Positions 16,951 to 24,590 of a DNA stretch of 43,117 bases are shown here, piece by piece (position 1 is the first letter of the stretch; every line of letters begins with the position of its first letter). Source of the stretch: Thioalkalivibrio sp. (GTDB lineage Bacteria; Pseudomonadota; Gammaproteobacteria; Ectothiorhodospirales; Ectothiorhodospiraceae); NCBI RefSeq assembly GCF_007692535.1, contig NZ_REBW01000135.1, positions 1 to 43,117 on the forward strand, written 5' to 3'. The notes under the pieces are model-generated. The model ran no database searches, had not been told where the DNA came from, and saw only the letters and a program-made list of their open reading frames with translations. The position numbers and the translations under genes are program-made.

Positions 16951-18216
16951 CTAGCGGGCCTCAGGCAGCACGCCGTCCACCTGCAGCGCGCTGCCCGGAA
17001 TCTCCGGTGCGAGAACCTCGGTCCGCCAGGATGATGGATCCCGGCCCAACCGTCTTCCTTCTGCGGCAAGCACCTGCATCACCTGTGGGTCGAAAAGCCG
17101 CTCTGTCTGGAGTGGCAGCTCGAGATCGTGCGGCACTGCGAGATAAAAGAAATCGGCCTGTGTATCGAGATCGCGCGCGAGCAGTTCGACCCCGAACTGC
17201 ATGTGCCGGAGTGTCACGCGCATTCCATAGCTCGTCAGCACCTCGGTACTGCGCCTCGCCACCGGCACCCAGGACAACCTGATCAGTTCCGGATCCACGT
17301 CGAGAAAACCATTCACGATGATCCAGAACCGCAGCTTCGGCATCGCGGCACCCGGGTTCCGTGCAGTGAACTCGCGAAACACCTGAACGATCTCCTCCCG
17401 ATCGAGACCCACGAACGCTGCCTGGGCCACGGCTCCGTCCGTGTAGAGAACGCCGTCGATATCCACCGGAGGGAACGCCGCGGGAATGGATGCCGAGGAG
17501 AGAAGGATGCTGTGTATCTCGGAAAGGTCCTCCGTCTCCAGCGCATGCACCGCTCTTGGACCCACGTCCCAAATGCGGAAGCGGCCGAGATCCAGGTCCG
17601 TGGATCCCAGCAGCAGCTTGCGATGCTCGGCGTGCGCATCGGCAATCTCGCGCACGGTGGCCAGATCCAACTCGGTCGCGATGCGGTCGGCCAATGCCCG
17701 ATTGTCGAAGAACGACGGCTGCTTCGGCAGGAAGAACAGGAGGCCACGCAGTGTCGCGAGCCGGTCGCTCGCCTCGCGATACAACTGATCGATGCGTTCA
17801 ATGGAATCATCCGTGCCCAGGAGACTGAACGGCGCGATCAATGCCCCAGTGCTCACCCCTGTTACGAGGTCGAACTCCGGGCGCTGCAACGATGAATCCT
17901 GGACCTTGGACCATCCCTGCAGCACACCAACCCCAAAAGCGCCGAACTGTCCTCCGCTGGAGAGCATCAGGACCTCATAGGTGAACGGCTCATCCGTCCC
18001 GCCCATCCCCAATTGCTCGGCATGCCGGTATTCCAGCCGCCGGAGCAGCCGTGCCGCAATTTCGTCCCTCTGCGCAAGCGAACGCGCTTCGTGCGCCGTC
18101 ACGCGCTCTGCGAACGCCTGTTCCGACATCGCACGCGGCGCGGTGCCACAACCGACCACCACTGACGCTGCCAGGAGCAGCGCCAGGGAGCACGCGATCT
18201 TCTTGACCAAAGGCAT
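16951..18216 (-). CDS. Patatin-like phospholipase lipoprotein
   Basis: 421 aa. The signal peptide ends in a lipobox-like VVVGC (Cys23), predicting a membrane-anchored lipoprotein. The patatin core follows: oxyanion-loop region LSSGGQFGAFGVGVLQGW, nucleophile Ser122 in GVSTG, and the dyad Asp260 in YTDGAVAQ. Patatins are Ser-Asp acyl hydrolases acting on phospholipids. The glycine loop is SGGQFGAFG rather than the usual GGGxRG, which may alter the oxyanion hole or substrate. No C-terminal outer-membrane barrel of the PlpD type is present. A roughly 960-base gene-free region lies upstream; the SLT lipoprotein follows downstream, suggesting a two-gene envelope unit. Confidence 0.87.
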   Translation of the reverse strand: MPLVKKIACSLALLLAASVVVGCGTAPRAMSEQAFAERVTAHEARSLAQRDEIAARLLRRLEYRHAEQLGMGGTDEPFTYEVLMLSSGGQFGAFGVGVLQGWSKVQDSSLQRPEFDLVTGVSTGALIAPFSLLGTDDSIERIDQLYREASDRLATLRGLLFFLPKQPSFFDNRALADRIATELDLATVREIADAHAEHRKLLLGSTDLDLGRFRIWDVGPRAVHALETEDLSEIHSILLSSASIPAAFPPVDIDGVLYTDGAVAQAAFVGLDREEIVQVFREFTARNPGAAMPKLRFWIIVNGFLDVDPELIRLSWVPVARRSTEVLTSYGMRVTLRHMQFGVELLARDLDTQADFFYLAVPHDLELPLQTERLFDPQVMQVLAAEGRRLGRDPSSWRTEVLAPEIPGSALQVDGVLPEAR

Positions 18217-18462
18217 CTTTCAACCACCTTGTTACGGCCCTGTCGGACCAACGGGGCACCGGTCTAACTGTGGCCCAGCCGCTGCAGGACGTCCGCCTGC
18301 GTCGTCGCGAACCGGGGTGAACCCGCGCGCAGGTCGTCCCATGCACCGGTTTCTACATATTCGGAAAGGTAAGCGTACCAAGAAAGGATAAGCGAGCTTC
18401 TGATGATCATAATCCTCCGCAGGCAAGGGAAGTCACATTGACCGCAGCGAAACGGCCAAAAT

Positions 18463-18527
18463 CTTCGCCTGCAAGGCAGGCTCCTACAAGGGCAAAGGAC
18501 CCGTGGGAGCGTGCCTTGCGCGCGAAG
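18463..18527. repeat. Inverted REP pair (REPIN/BIME-like)
   Basis: Two REP-like units point in opposite directions 15 bases apart. Left, reverse strand: GTAGGAGCCTGCCTTGCAGG followed by CGAAG. Right, forward: GTGGGAGCGTGCCTTGCGCG followed by CGAAG. Both match the well-known GTAGGAGC...CTTGC...GCGAA pattern of gammaproteobacterial REPs that are mobilised by RAYT (TnpA-REP) enzymes. No RAYT gene is in the window. Confidence 0.75.
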
Positions 18528-18649
18528 GGATCCTCTGCGGAGCTTCCGTGATCTTCAGGAGCGAACTTGTCGTCAGATCCCACTGGGTCCTTCCCCGCGC
18601 TCCGGCCATTCGCCGGCGGACTCGACCCTTTTGCGCCAGCAGCCATTCT

Positions 18650-18741
18650 GTGGGTCGAAAGCGGGCGTCCAATGCCTCAAATATCCCGGATTTACGGCTA
18701 TTTTTTCTCCAACAACCACTAGGCTTGGTCCGAACCCGGGG
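18650..18741 (+). repeat. Diverged single arm of the foldback repeat
   Basis: Reads in the same orientation as the right arm of the 15.08-15.37 kb element. Shared landmarks in order: GGGTCGAAA versus GGGTCAAAA; CCGGATTTACGGCTATT versus CCCGTTTTTACACCTATT; CAACAACCACTAGGCTTGG versus TAACAACGACTTGGCTTGG; then TCCGAACCCGGGG versus TCCGACCCCGGGG. I do not see a matching inverted arm nearby, so it looks like a half or decayed copy. Left boundary approximate. Confidence 0.6.
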
Positions 18742-18765
18742 TCCGGGGTTCCCGGGGTCACCCTT

Positions 18766-18782
18766 TGCACCAATACCCACGA
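18766..18782. promoter_or_regulatory. Candidate NtrC half-site
   Basis: TGCACCAATACCCACGA: the first ten bases equal the left part of the enteric NtrC site TGCACCAATATGGTGCA, while the right half is degenerate. It lies 105 bases upstream of the better dyad at 18871. Confidence 0.3.
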
Positions 18783-18870
18783 CGGGAAAGCGCGCCAGCC
18801 CGGCCCGGATCATTTACGTCCCCCATGTTGTGTCTGAGGGTCAGCTTTGCATCGCGGACCTTGCGGGCGG

Positions 18871-18887
18871 CGCACTGCAATGGTGCA
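18871..18887. promoter_or_regulatory. Candidate NtrC enhancer site upstream of type III GS
   Basis: CGCACTGCAATGGTGCA aligns with the NtrC dyad TGCACTATATTGGTGCA of the enteric glnA enhancer at 13 of 17 positions, including both half-sites GCACT and TGGTGCA. It lies about 210 bases before the sigma-54-like element and about 290 before the GS start codon. Binding by NtrC is inferred from known enteric sites. Confidence 0.45.
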
Positions 18888-19097
18888 CGCGCTGCCGGGA
18901 GAATCGTGGTTGGGCTTGCGGTCTGGCGATACTGCTGTGCTGGAAGTGCATCTGGCGCCGAGGCCGGCTGCCGCCGGAGCCCCTGGCAATAAACCCAAAG
19001 GGAACTCTGCAACCAAACACTTACGCCAGAACACGCCCGTTTCATCGGCAGATATGCACACGCACTACAAAAAATAAAATGGGTGCCGCACAGCTAT

Positions 19098-19113
19098 TGG
19101 ACCGAATTGTGCT
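19098..19113 (+). promoter_or_regulatory. Candidate sigma-54 (-24/-12) promoter of type III GS
   Basis: TGGACCGAATTGTGCT keeps the invariant GG and GC with exactly 10 bases between them, and matches 9 of 12 specified positions of TGGCACGnnnnTTGCW. Transcription would start near 19124, giving a leader of about 55 bases to the GS ATG. Confidence 0.45.
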
Positions 19114-19178
19114 TAATCGCTGTCCACCACCATTTTTCCGGACCCGGGGACGGGATTCCGCCAACAGGAAGGTAACCC

Positions 19179-21353
19179 ATGACCGCAAATGCCACCCGGG
19201 CCGCAGCTATCACTGCCATCACCAGCCGCAAACCAATGTCGGTAGATTTGCCGCTCCCCCTCAGCAAAATCTGGGCGAGCGACGTGTTCAACCTGGCTAC
19301 GATGGAGGATTCGCTGTCGAAGAGCGCCTTCAAGGCCATGAAGAATACGGTTCAGACCGGTAGCCCCCTGGACCCAGCGACGGCCGATGTCGTTGCCGCG
19401 GCGATGAAGGAATGGGCGATGGCGAAGGGTGCCAAATTCTTTTCCCACATCTTCTACCCGATGACCAATATCACCGCCGAGAAGCATGACGGATTCATCC
19501 TGACCAATGCCGATGGTGGGGCCATGACCGAGTTCACCGGAAGCCTGCTGATCAAGGGCGAACCGGACGGCTCTTCGTTCCCGAATGGCAGCTTGCGGAT
19601 GACCAGTGCCGCCCGCGGCTACACCGCCTGGGATCCCACCAGCCCGGCCTACATCATGCATACGGCCAATGGCGCCACCTTGATGATTCCCAGCGTGTTC
19701 ATGTCGTGGACCGGCGAGACCCTGGATAAGAAGATTCCCCTGCTGCGGTCCAACGCAGCCATGGACAAGGCCGCTCGGCGCGTGCTGGCCCTGATGGGCG
19801 AGACCGATATCGCCCCTCTCAATTCCAGCTGTGGCGCAGAACAGGAATATTTCCTGGTCGATGCCGGGCTTGCCAACAGCCGCCCGGACCTGCTGCTGGC
19901 CGGGCGCACGCTGTTTGGTGCGCCGCCCGCCAAGGGCCAGGAATTCGACGACCATTATTTTGGCGCCATTCCAGAACGCGTGCAGGTCTTCATGCAGGAC
20001 TTTGAAGACAAGTTGTACCGCTTGGGGATTCCGGCCAAGACCCACCACAACGAGGTGGCCCCGGGCCAGTTCGAGATTGCGCCGTATTTTGAAGCAGCCA
20101 ACGTCGCTGCGGACCACCAGCAGCTGATGATGACCCTGCTCAAGAGCACCGCCAATGCCCACGGGTTTCTCTGCCTGCTGCACGAGAAACCGTTCGCCGG
20201 TGTGAATGGATCCGGTAAACACGTCAATTGGTCGGTCGGCAACGCGACACAGGGCAACCTGCTGGATCCGGGCAGTACCCCGAATGACAATCTGAAGTTT
20301 CTGCTCTTTTGTGGCGCAGTCATCCGCGGCGTGCACCGGTTTGGACCGCTGCTCAGGGCCGTCATTGCCTCGGCCGCCAATGACCACCGGCTTGGCGCCA
20401 ACGAGGCGCCCCCGGCCATTCTCTCGGTGTACCTGGGTGACCAGCTGGAGAAGCTCTTCCTGGATATCAAGGCCGGGAAACTGGAGGCTGCTGCCGAGGG
20501 CGGGATGATGGATCTGGGGCTTTCGCAGATTCTCCGCTTTGAGCGCGATCCCGGCGACCGCAACCGGACCTCGCCATTCGCCTTTACCGGCAACCGCTTC
20601 GAATTCCGCGCGGTGGGTTCCTCGGCCTCCGTCTCGGGGCCGCTGGTCGCGATGAACACCATGCTTGCGGATTCCCTCAACTGGATCGCCGACAAGCTGG
20701 AGAAGGCCCTGCCTGCTTCCGTGAACCAGACGGCGGCCGTCATCAGTGTGCTGAAGGAGTTGATCGAAAATCACGGCAATGTGGTGTTCGGCGGCGATGG
20801 CTACTCGGCCGAATGGCATCGGCAGGCGGTGGAGGAGAACGGCCTGAAGAATATTCCCACCACCGCCGATGCCCTGCCGGCGCTGTGCGATCCCGAGGTG
20901 ATCGCGCTGTTCGCCGATACCGGCGTCCTCACCCCGGTGGAACTGCAAAGCCGTTTCGAGGTGTACTCGGAGCAATACATCCTCTCCATCGAGGTGGAAG
21001 CGAAGCTCGTGGTGGAGATGGTCAAGACGCTGTTCTACCCGGCGGCCATGCAGTACTTGTCCTCGCTGACGGCCACCAACCTCGGTCTTTCCCAACTCGG
21101 CATCGCCCTCGACGACGATACGGTACGGTCGGTCAGCGCAGGGGTGAACCAAATGATGAAGGCAGTCACCAAGCTGTCGAAGGCCATGGCCCGGCACGAG
21201 TTCAGCTCGGTCAACGAGCACATGCAGTATTGCGCCTACGAGATCCGTCCGCTGATGGATGCCGTGCGGGTGGAGGTCGACCAGCTGGAAAGCGAAGTCG
21301 CCGATGAGCTCTGGCCAGTACCCAAATACCGGGAGTTACTGTTCATCAAGTAG
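19179..21353 (+). CDS. glnN: Glutamine synthetase type III (GlnN)
   Basis: ATP-dependent ligation of ammonia to glutamate. At 724 aa this is the long type III enzyme (GSI is about 470). Type III landmarks visible: SVDLPLPLSKIWASDVFN near the N-terminus, the GSIII-specific KGAKFFSHIFYPMT, SCGAEQEYFLVD (metal-binding Glu), THHNEVAPGQFEIAP, NGSGKHVNWSVG (catalytic His region), and AANDHRLGANEAPP. A long C-terminal helical part (about 560-724) completes the family length. AGGAAGG precedes the ATG at a good distance. It is monocistronic-looking, with a large upstream control region and a 120-base gap downstream. GSIII is uncommon in gammaproteobacteria. GC content appears somewhat lower than that of the neighbouring glg genes, hinting at transfer. 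Confidence 0.96.
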   Translation: MTANATRAAAITAITSRKPMSVDLPLPLSKIWASDVFNLATMEDSLSKSAFKAMKNTVQTGSPLDPATADVVAAAMKEWAMAKGAKFFSHIFYPMTNITAEKHDGFILTNADGGAMTEFTGSLLIKGEPDGSSFPNGSLRMTSAARGYTAWDPTSPAYIMHTANGATLMIPSVFMSWTGETLDKKIPLLRSNAAMDKAARRVLALMGETDIAPLNSSCGAEQEYFLVDAGLANSRPDLLLAGRTLFGAPPAKGQEFDDHYFGAIPERVQVFMQDFEDKLYRLGIPAKTHHNEVAPGQFEIAPYFEAANVAADHQQLMMTLLKSTANAHGFLCLLHEKPFAGVNGSGKHVNWSVGNATQGNLLDPGSTPNDNLKFLLFCGAVIRGVHRFGPLLRAVIASAANDHRLGANEAPPAILSVYLGDQLEKLFLDIKAGKLEAAAEGGMMDLGLSQILRFERDPGDRNRTSPFAFTGNRFEFRAVGSSASVSGPLVAMNTMLADSLNWIADKLEKALPASVNQTAAVISVLKELIENHGNVVFGGDGYSAEWHRQAVEENGLKNIPTTADALPALCDPEVIALFADTGVLTPVELQSRFEVYSEQYILSIEVEAKLVVEMVKTLFYPAAMQYLSSLTATNLGLSQLGIALDDDTVRSVSAGVNQMMKAVTKLSKAMARHEFSSVNEHMQYCAYEIRPLMDAVRVEVDQLESEVADELWPVPKYRELLFIK

Positions 21354-21473
21354 CCACGGCGCGCTGGCAGGGTCGGGTCAAGGGGTCCGGCTGGCCGGCC
21401 TTGCCCGCACAATTCCCGGCAATCGGCTAGAGTCTGTGGAGGACACGCCACAACACAGCCGGAGGGAATGCTC

Positions 21474-21677
21474 ATGAGGCTCGAGTACGAACTGATCGAG
21501 GATGGATTCGACGACACGACGCACATCCGCACCATGACGGAGCAGGCGGTGATGCCGGGGAAGGGCTGGCTGATCCGCACGACGCTCTATACTCCGCACC
21601 ATATCACCGCCAGCGTGGTGTTCGTGCCCGCCACCGGTGGGGCTGGAGACGGCCTGTTCGAGCCGATCAGTCCCTGA
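21474..21677 (+). CDS. Small hypothetical protein
   Basis: 67 aa, not recognised. The frame has two ATGs six bases apart; the second is chosen because the Shine-Dalgarno GGAGGG then has a 7-base spacer, whereas the first would have one base. The sequence (MRLEYELIEDGFDDTTHIRT at the start) is soluble, with no signal or membrane segment, and reads like alternating strands. It lies between GSIII and yehS on the same strand with gaps of about 120 bases on each side. The good ribosome site and normal codon use support it as real. Confidence 0.6.
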   Translation: MRLEYELIEDGFDDTTHIRTMTEQAVMPGKGWLIRTTLYTPHHITASVVFVPATGGAGDGLFEPISP

Positions 21678-21801
21678 GGGACCCCGTGTGGGATCGGCCT
21701 TCGCGGATCGCCAATAAACGCTCCCGGCTGCGGGAAGACCGACGCAAGCCGCGGTGGACCCGAGGCCGATCCCCCCATGCATTTGTCGATAGAGATCGTT
21801 G

Positions 21802-22293
21802 ATGTTGAATAATGATGTCCTGCGCAGCGTGCGCTTCAGCCTCGATGCGAGTGACGCCAGGGTCGCCGAGATCATTCGGCTCTCCGGTGGCGAGGTGGAC
21901 AAGGACGAAGTCACCGCCTTGCTCAAGAAGGAAAACGAAGAGGGCTATCGCGAGTGCAGTGACGAGCTCCTGGCCCATTTTCTCAACGGCCTGGTGCTCT
22001 ACCTGCGTGGACCGGACGAAAACCGGCCGCTGCGGCCGATCGAGCTTCCGATCACCAACAACCTGGTGCTGAAGAAGCTGCGTGTGGCCTTTGAACTCCA
22101 GGAAGACGACATGCATGCCATCCTGAAGGCAGCGGGGTTTGCGGTGAGCAAGCCCGAATTGAGTGCGGTGTTCCGCAAGCCCGGGAGCAAGAACTACCGT
22201 GCCTGCGGCGACCAGCTGTTGCGGAACTTCCTCAAAGGTCTGTCCGAGACCCGCAGAGGGTCCAAGCCCGCGCGCCCGAACCGCGCGGACTGA
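21802..22293 (+). CDS. yehS: DUF1456 family protein (YehS-like)
   Basis: 163 aa, two tandem DUF1456 repeats. Each repeat has the N-N-x-V-L-(R/K)-(S/K)-(V/L)-R start (residues 3-11, and NNLVLKKLRVAFEL in the second), then a D/E-rich helix and the K-x-x-x-(E/N)-Y-R-x-C-x-D-x-L-L-x-x-F-L-x-G-L end (EGYRECSDELLAHFLNGL; KNYRACGDQLLRNFLKGL). This is the layout of E. coli YehS, a conserved cytoplasmic protein without an established role. The ATG giving MLNNDVLRSVRF matches the family N-terminus. Possible transcription with the upstream small gene; no functional link to GSIII is evident. Confidence 0.9.
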   Translation: MLNNDVLRSVRFSLDASDARVAEIIRLSGGEVDKDEVTALLKKENEEGYRECSDELLAHFLNGLVLYLRGPDENRPLRPIELPITNNLVLKKLRVAFELQEDDMHAILKAAGFAVSKPELSAVFRKPGSKNYRACGDQLLRNFLKGLSETRRGSKPARPNRAD

Positions 22294-22427
22294 AGCGGCG
22301 GATTCCCTCCAGGCGGCACAACCTCGTGTGAGTGCCGAAGGGGTCGGCCACCCATCCGACAACGAGTCAACCGGGACGGCATTTGGATTGTCCCATAGCA
22401 TCCACGCCTACCGCGAAGTCGACCCTC

Positions 22428-24062
22428 ATGCTGCGTCTCACCGAAGTCAAGCTCCCGCTCGGTCACCCCGAAGAGGCCCTGCGCGCGACCGTGCTCCGGA
22501 GGCTGGCGCTGCCAGCGGAACAGCTCCTCCGCGTGGTGATCCATCGGCGGGGCTACGATGCCCGCAAGCGCAGCGCCATCGCGCTGATCTATACCCTCGA
22601 TGTGGAAGTGCAGGACGACGCGGCAGTACTGGCGCGGCTGCAGGGCGATCAACGTGTCCGACCCAGCCCGGACATGACCTACCGCTTCGTCGCGCGCGCG
22701 CCAGAGGGACTCACTGACCGGCCGGTGGTGATCGGCACCGGCCCCTGCGGTCTGCTGGCGGGCCTGCTGCTGGCGCAGATGGGGTTTCGGCCGATCCTCC
22801 TGGAACGCGGAAAGGCAGTGCGCGAACGGACCAGGGACACCTGGGGTCTGTGGCGCAAGGGCGAACTGCATCCCGAATCCAACGTGCAGTTCGGCGAGGG
22901 CGGTGCCGGGACCTTTTCCGACGGCAAGCTCTACAGTCAGATCAAGGACCCGCACCACCACGGCCGCAAGGTGCTGGAGGAGTTCGTCCGCGCCGGTGCG
23001 CCGCCGGAGATCCTCTATGTCAGCAAGCCGCACATCGGCACCTTCAAGCTGGTGACGATGGTCGAGCACATGCGCGCGAGCATCGAGGCGCTGGGCGGGG
23101 AGATCCGCTTCAACAGTCGGGTGGCGGATCTCGAGATCGATGCGGGTCAGGTTCGCGGTGTCGTGCTGGCCGACGGCACGCACATCGCCAGCCGACACGT
23201 GGTGCTGGCGGTGGGCCACAGCGCACGCGATACCTTCGGCATGTTGCACGCCCGCGGCGTGTACATCGAGCCAAAAGCCTTCTCGATCGGCCTGCGCATC
23301 GAGCATCCACAGTCGCTGATCGACCGCTGCCGTTTCGGCGACCATGCCGGCGACCCCATCCTGGGCGCGGCCGACTACAAGCTGGTGCATCACTGCGCCA
23401 ACGGTCGCTCGGTCTACAGCTTCTGCATGTGCCCGGGCGGCACCGTGGTGGCCGCCACCTCGGAACCCGGACGGGTGGTCACCAACGGGATGAGCCAGTA
23501 TTCGCGCAATGAACGCAATGCCAATGCCGCGATCGTCGTCGGGATCACGCCGGCGGATTTTCCCGGCGATGTCACGGCGAATCCGCTCGCCGGCATCGAG
23601 TTGCAGGATCACTGGGAGGCGGCGGCCTTTCAATCCGGCGGTGGGCAGTATGCAGCGCCGGCGCAGCGGGTCGGGGATTTCCTGGCCGGGCGTGCCTCAA
23701 CGGGTCCGGGTTCGGTGCTGCCGTCCTATACGCCGGGGGTGCATTGGACCGATCTCGCCGCCTGTTTGCCGGACTACGCCATCGCCGCCATCCGCGAGGC
23801 CCTGCCCGCCTTCGACCGGAAGATCCGCGGCTTCGCGATGGACGACGCGGTCCTGACCGGAGTCGAGACGCGCACCTCGGCACCGATTCGCATCACTCGG
23901 GGCCCGGACCGCCAGAGCCTGAATACCCGCGGCCTGTACCCGGCAGGCGAAGGCGCAGGCTACGCTGGTGGCATCCTGTCGGCGGCGGTCGACGGCATCG
24001 AAGCGGCGGAGGCCGTGGCGCTGAGCCTGCTCGCACATGCGGATCAGGGGCTGGGACGCTGA
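22428..24062 (+). CDS. FAD-dependent oxidoreductase (COG2509 type)
   Basis: 544 aa. An N-terminal domain of about 95 residues (MLRLTEVKLPLGHPEEALRA at the start, with the basic RRGYDARKRS stretch) precedes a dinucleotide fold: VVIGTGPCGLLAGLLLAQMG with the terminal acidic residue in LLERGK. FAD-family features follow: QFGEGGAGTFSDGKL, HVVLAVGHSARDTF, and the C-terminal GLYPAGEGAGYAGGILSAAVDGIEAAEA. SFCMCPGG is characteristic of this uncharacterised dehydrogenase family. The substrate is unknown. The start was chosen at the family N-terminus; the frame is open slightly upstream. It converges on the CBS-domain gene with 36 bases between stops. Confidence 0.88.
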   Translation: MLRLTEVKLPLGHPEEALRATVLRRLALPAEQLLRVVIHRRGYDARKRSAIALIYTLDVEVQDDAAVLARLQGDQRVRPSPDMTYRFVARAPEGLTDRPVVIGTGPCGLLAGLLLAQMGFRPILLERGKAVRERTRDTWGLWRKGELHPESNVQFGEGGAGTFSDGKLYSQIKDPHHHGRKVLEEFVRAGAPPEILYVSKPHIGTFKLVTMVEHMRASIEALGGEIRFNSRVADLEIDAGQVRGVVLADGTHIASRHVVLAVGHSARDTFGMLHARGVYIEPKAFSIGLRIEHPQSLIDRCRFGDHAGDPILGAADYKLVHHCANGRSVYSFCMCPGGTVVAATSEPGRVVTNGMSQYSRNERNANAAIVVGITPADFPGDVTANPLAGIELQDHWEAAAFQSGGGQYAAPAQRVGDFLAGRASTGPGSVLPSYTPGVHWTDLAACLPDYAIAAIREALPAFDRKIRGFAMDDAVLTGVETRTSAPIRITRGPDRQSLNTRGLYPAGEGAGYAGGILSAAVDGIEAAEAVALSLLAHADQGLGR

Positions 24063-24098
24063 GCCACCGAGCGGATCTGGTGGATCCCGGGGGTTATC

Positions 24099-24545
24099 TC
24101 AGTCGGTCACGTCGTCGCCGCGCACCCGGTGAACGTACTCGGGCTCCGGCCCGGTCGATTCGCTCGGGACCAGACCGGACAGCAACTCGATCAACGCATC
24201 CAACGCCACGACACCCGAGAGACGCTTGTCGCCGTCGGTCACCAGGAGCCACGGCTGGCCCCGTGTCCTCATCAGCGCCAGCGCCGACGAAAGCGCCGTT
24301 TCCGCCGGGCAAACTGCAGGATTGCGGTCACAGATAGCCCACACGGTCACGTCGCCGGGCTGCAACCCGGCACCGCAACCTTTCACGGCCAGATCGCGTT
24401 CGCTGACCGATCCCACGAGTTGCCCGCCCTCGACAATCGCGACCACCGGTGCCCCCGCTGTCCGCAGTGCAACACCCGCATCGATCAGCGTCGCCTCGGG
24501 CGCAATTGTCGGGACATTGTGCGTCGTGAACTCGCCGATGATCAT
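24099..24545 (-). CDS. CBS-domain pair protein
   Basis: 148 aa that are almost entirely a Bateman module: CBS1 about residues 5-60 (THNVPTIAPEATLIDAGVAL ... AIVEGGQLVGSVSERDLA) and CBS2 about 70-125 (ICDRNPAVCPAETALSSALA ... LLVTDGDKRLSGVVALDALI). CBS pairs bind adenine nucleotides and act as energy or ligand sensors. No catalytic domain is attached. It follows gltD by 45 bases on the same strand, so it may be the third gene of the gltBD unit and sense energy state for that pathway; this is inference from position only. Confidence 0.85.
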   Translation of the reverse strand: MIIGEFTTHNVPTIAPEATLIDAGVALRTAGAPVVAIVEGGQLVGSVSERDLAVKGCGAGLQPGDVTVWAICDRNPAVCPAETALSSALALMRTRGQPWLLVTDGDKRLSGVVALDALIELLSGLVPSESTGPEPEYVHRVRGDDVTD

Positions 24546-24590
24546 GCTGCACCTCCAATTCTGGATCCGGATTATCCCGACATGCGGGCC

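Larger units (their letters stand above)
18217..19178. other. Gene-free region between patatin and type III GS genes
   Basis: No credible gene: the open frames here lack family similarity, cross the repeats below, and have no good ribosome sites. It holds a REP pair, a diverged arm of the foldback repeat, two NtrC-like sites and a sigma-54-like promoter, all listed separately. The last 100 bases, with ACAAAAAATAAAATGGG, are markedly AT-richer than the surroundings. Confidence 0.7.

Noticed and set aside
18503-19363. A 286-codon plus-strand frame upstream of and overlapping the GS start
   Set aside because: It crosses the REP pair and the foldback arm, has no motifs, and overlaps the real start of GSIII in another frame.
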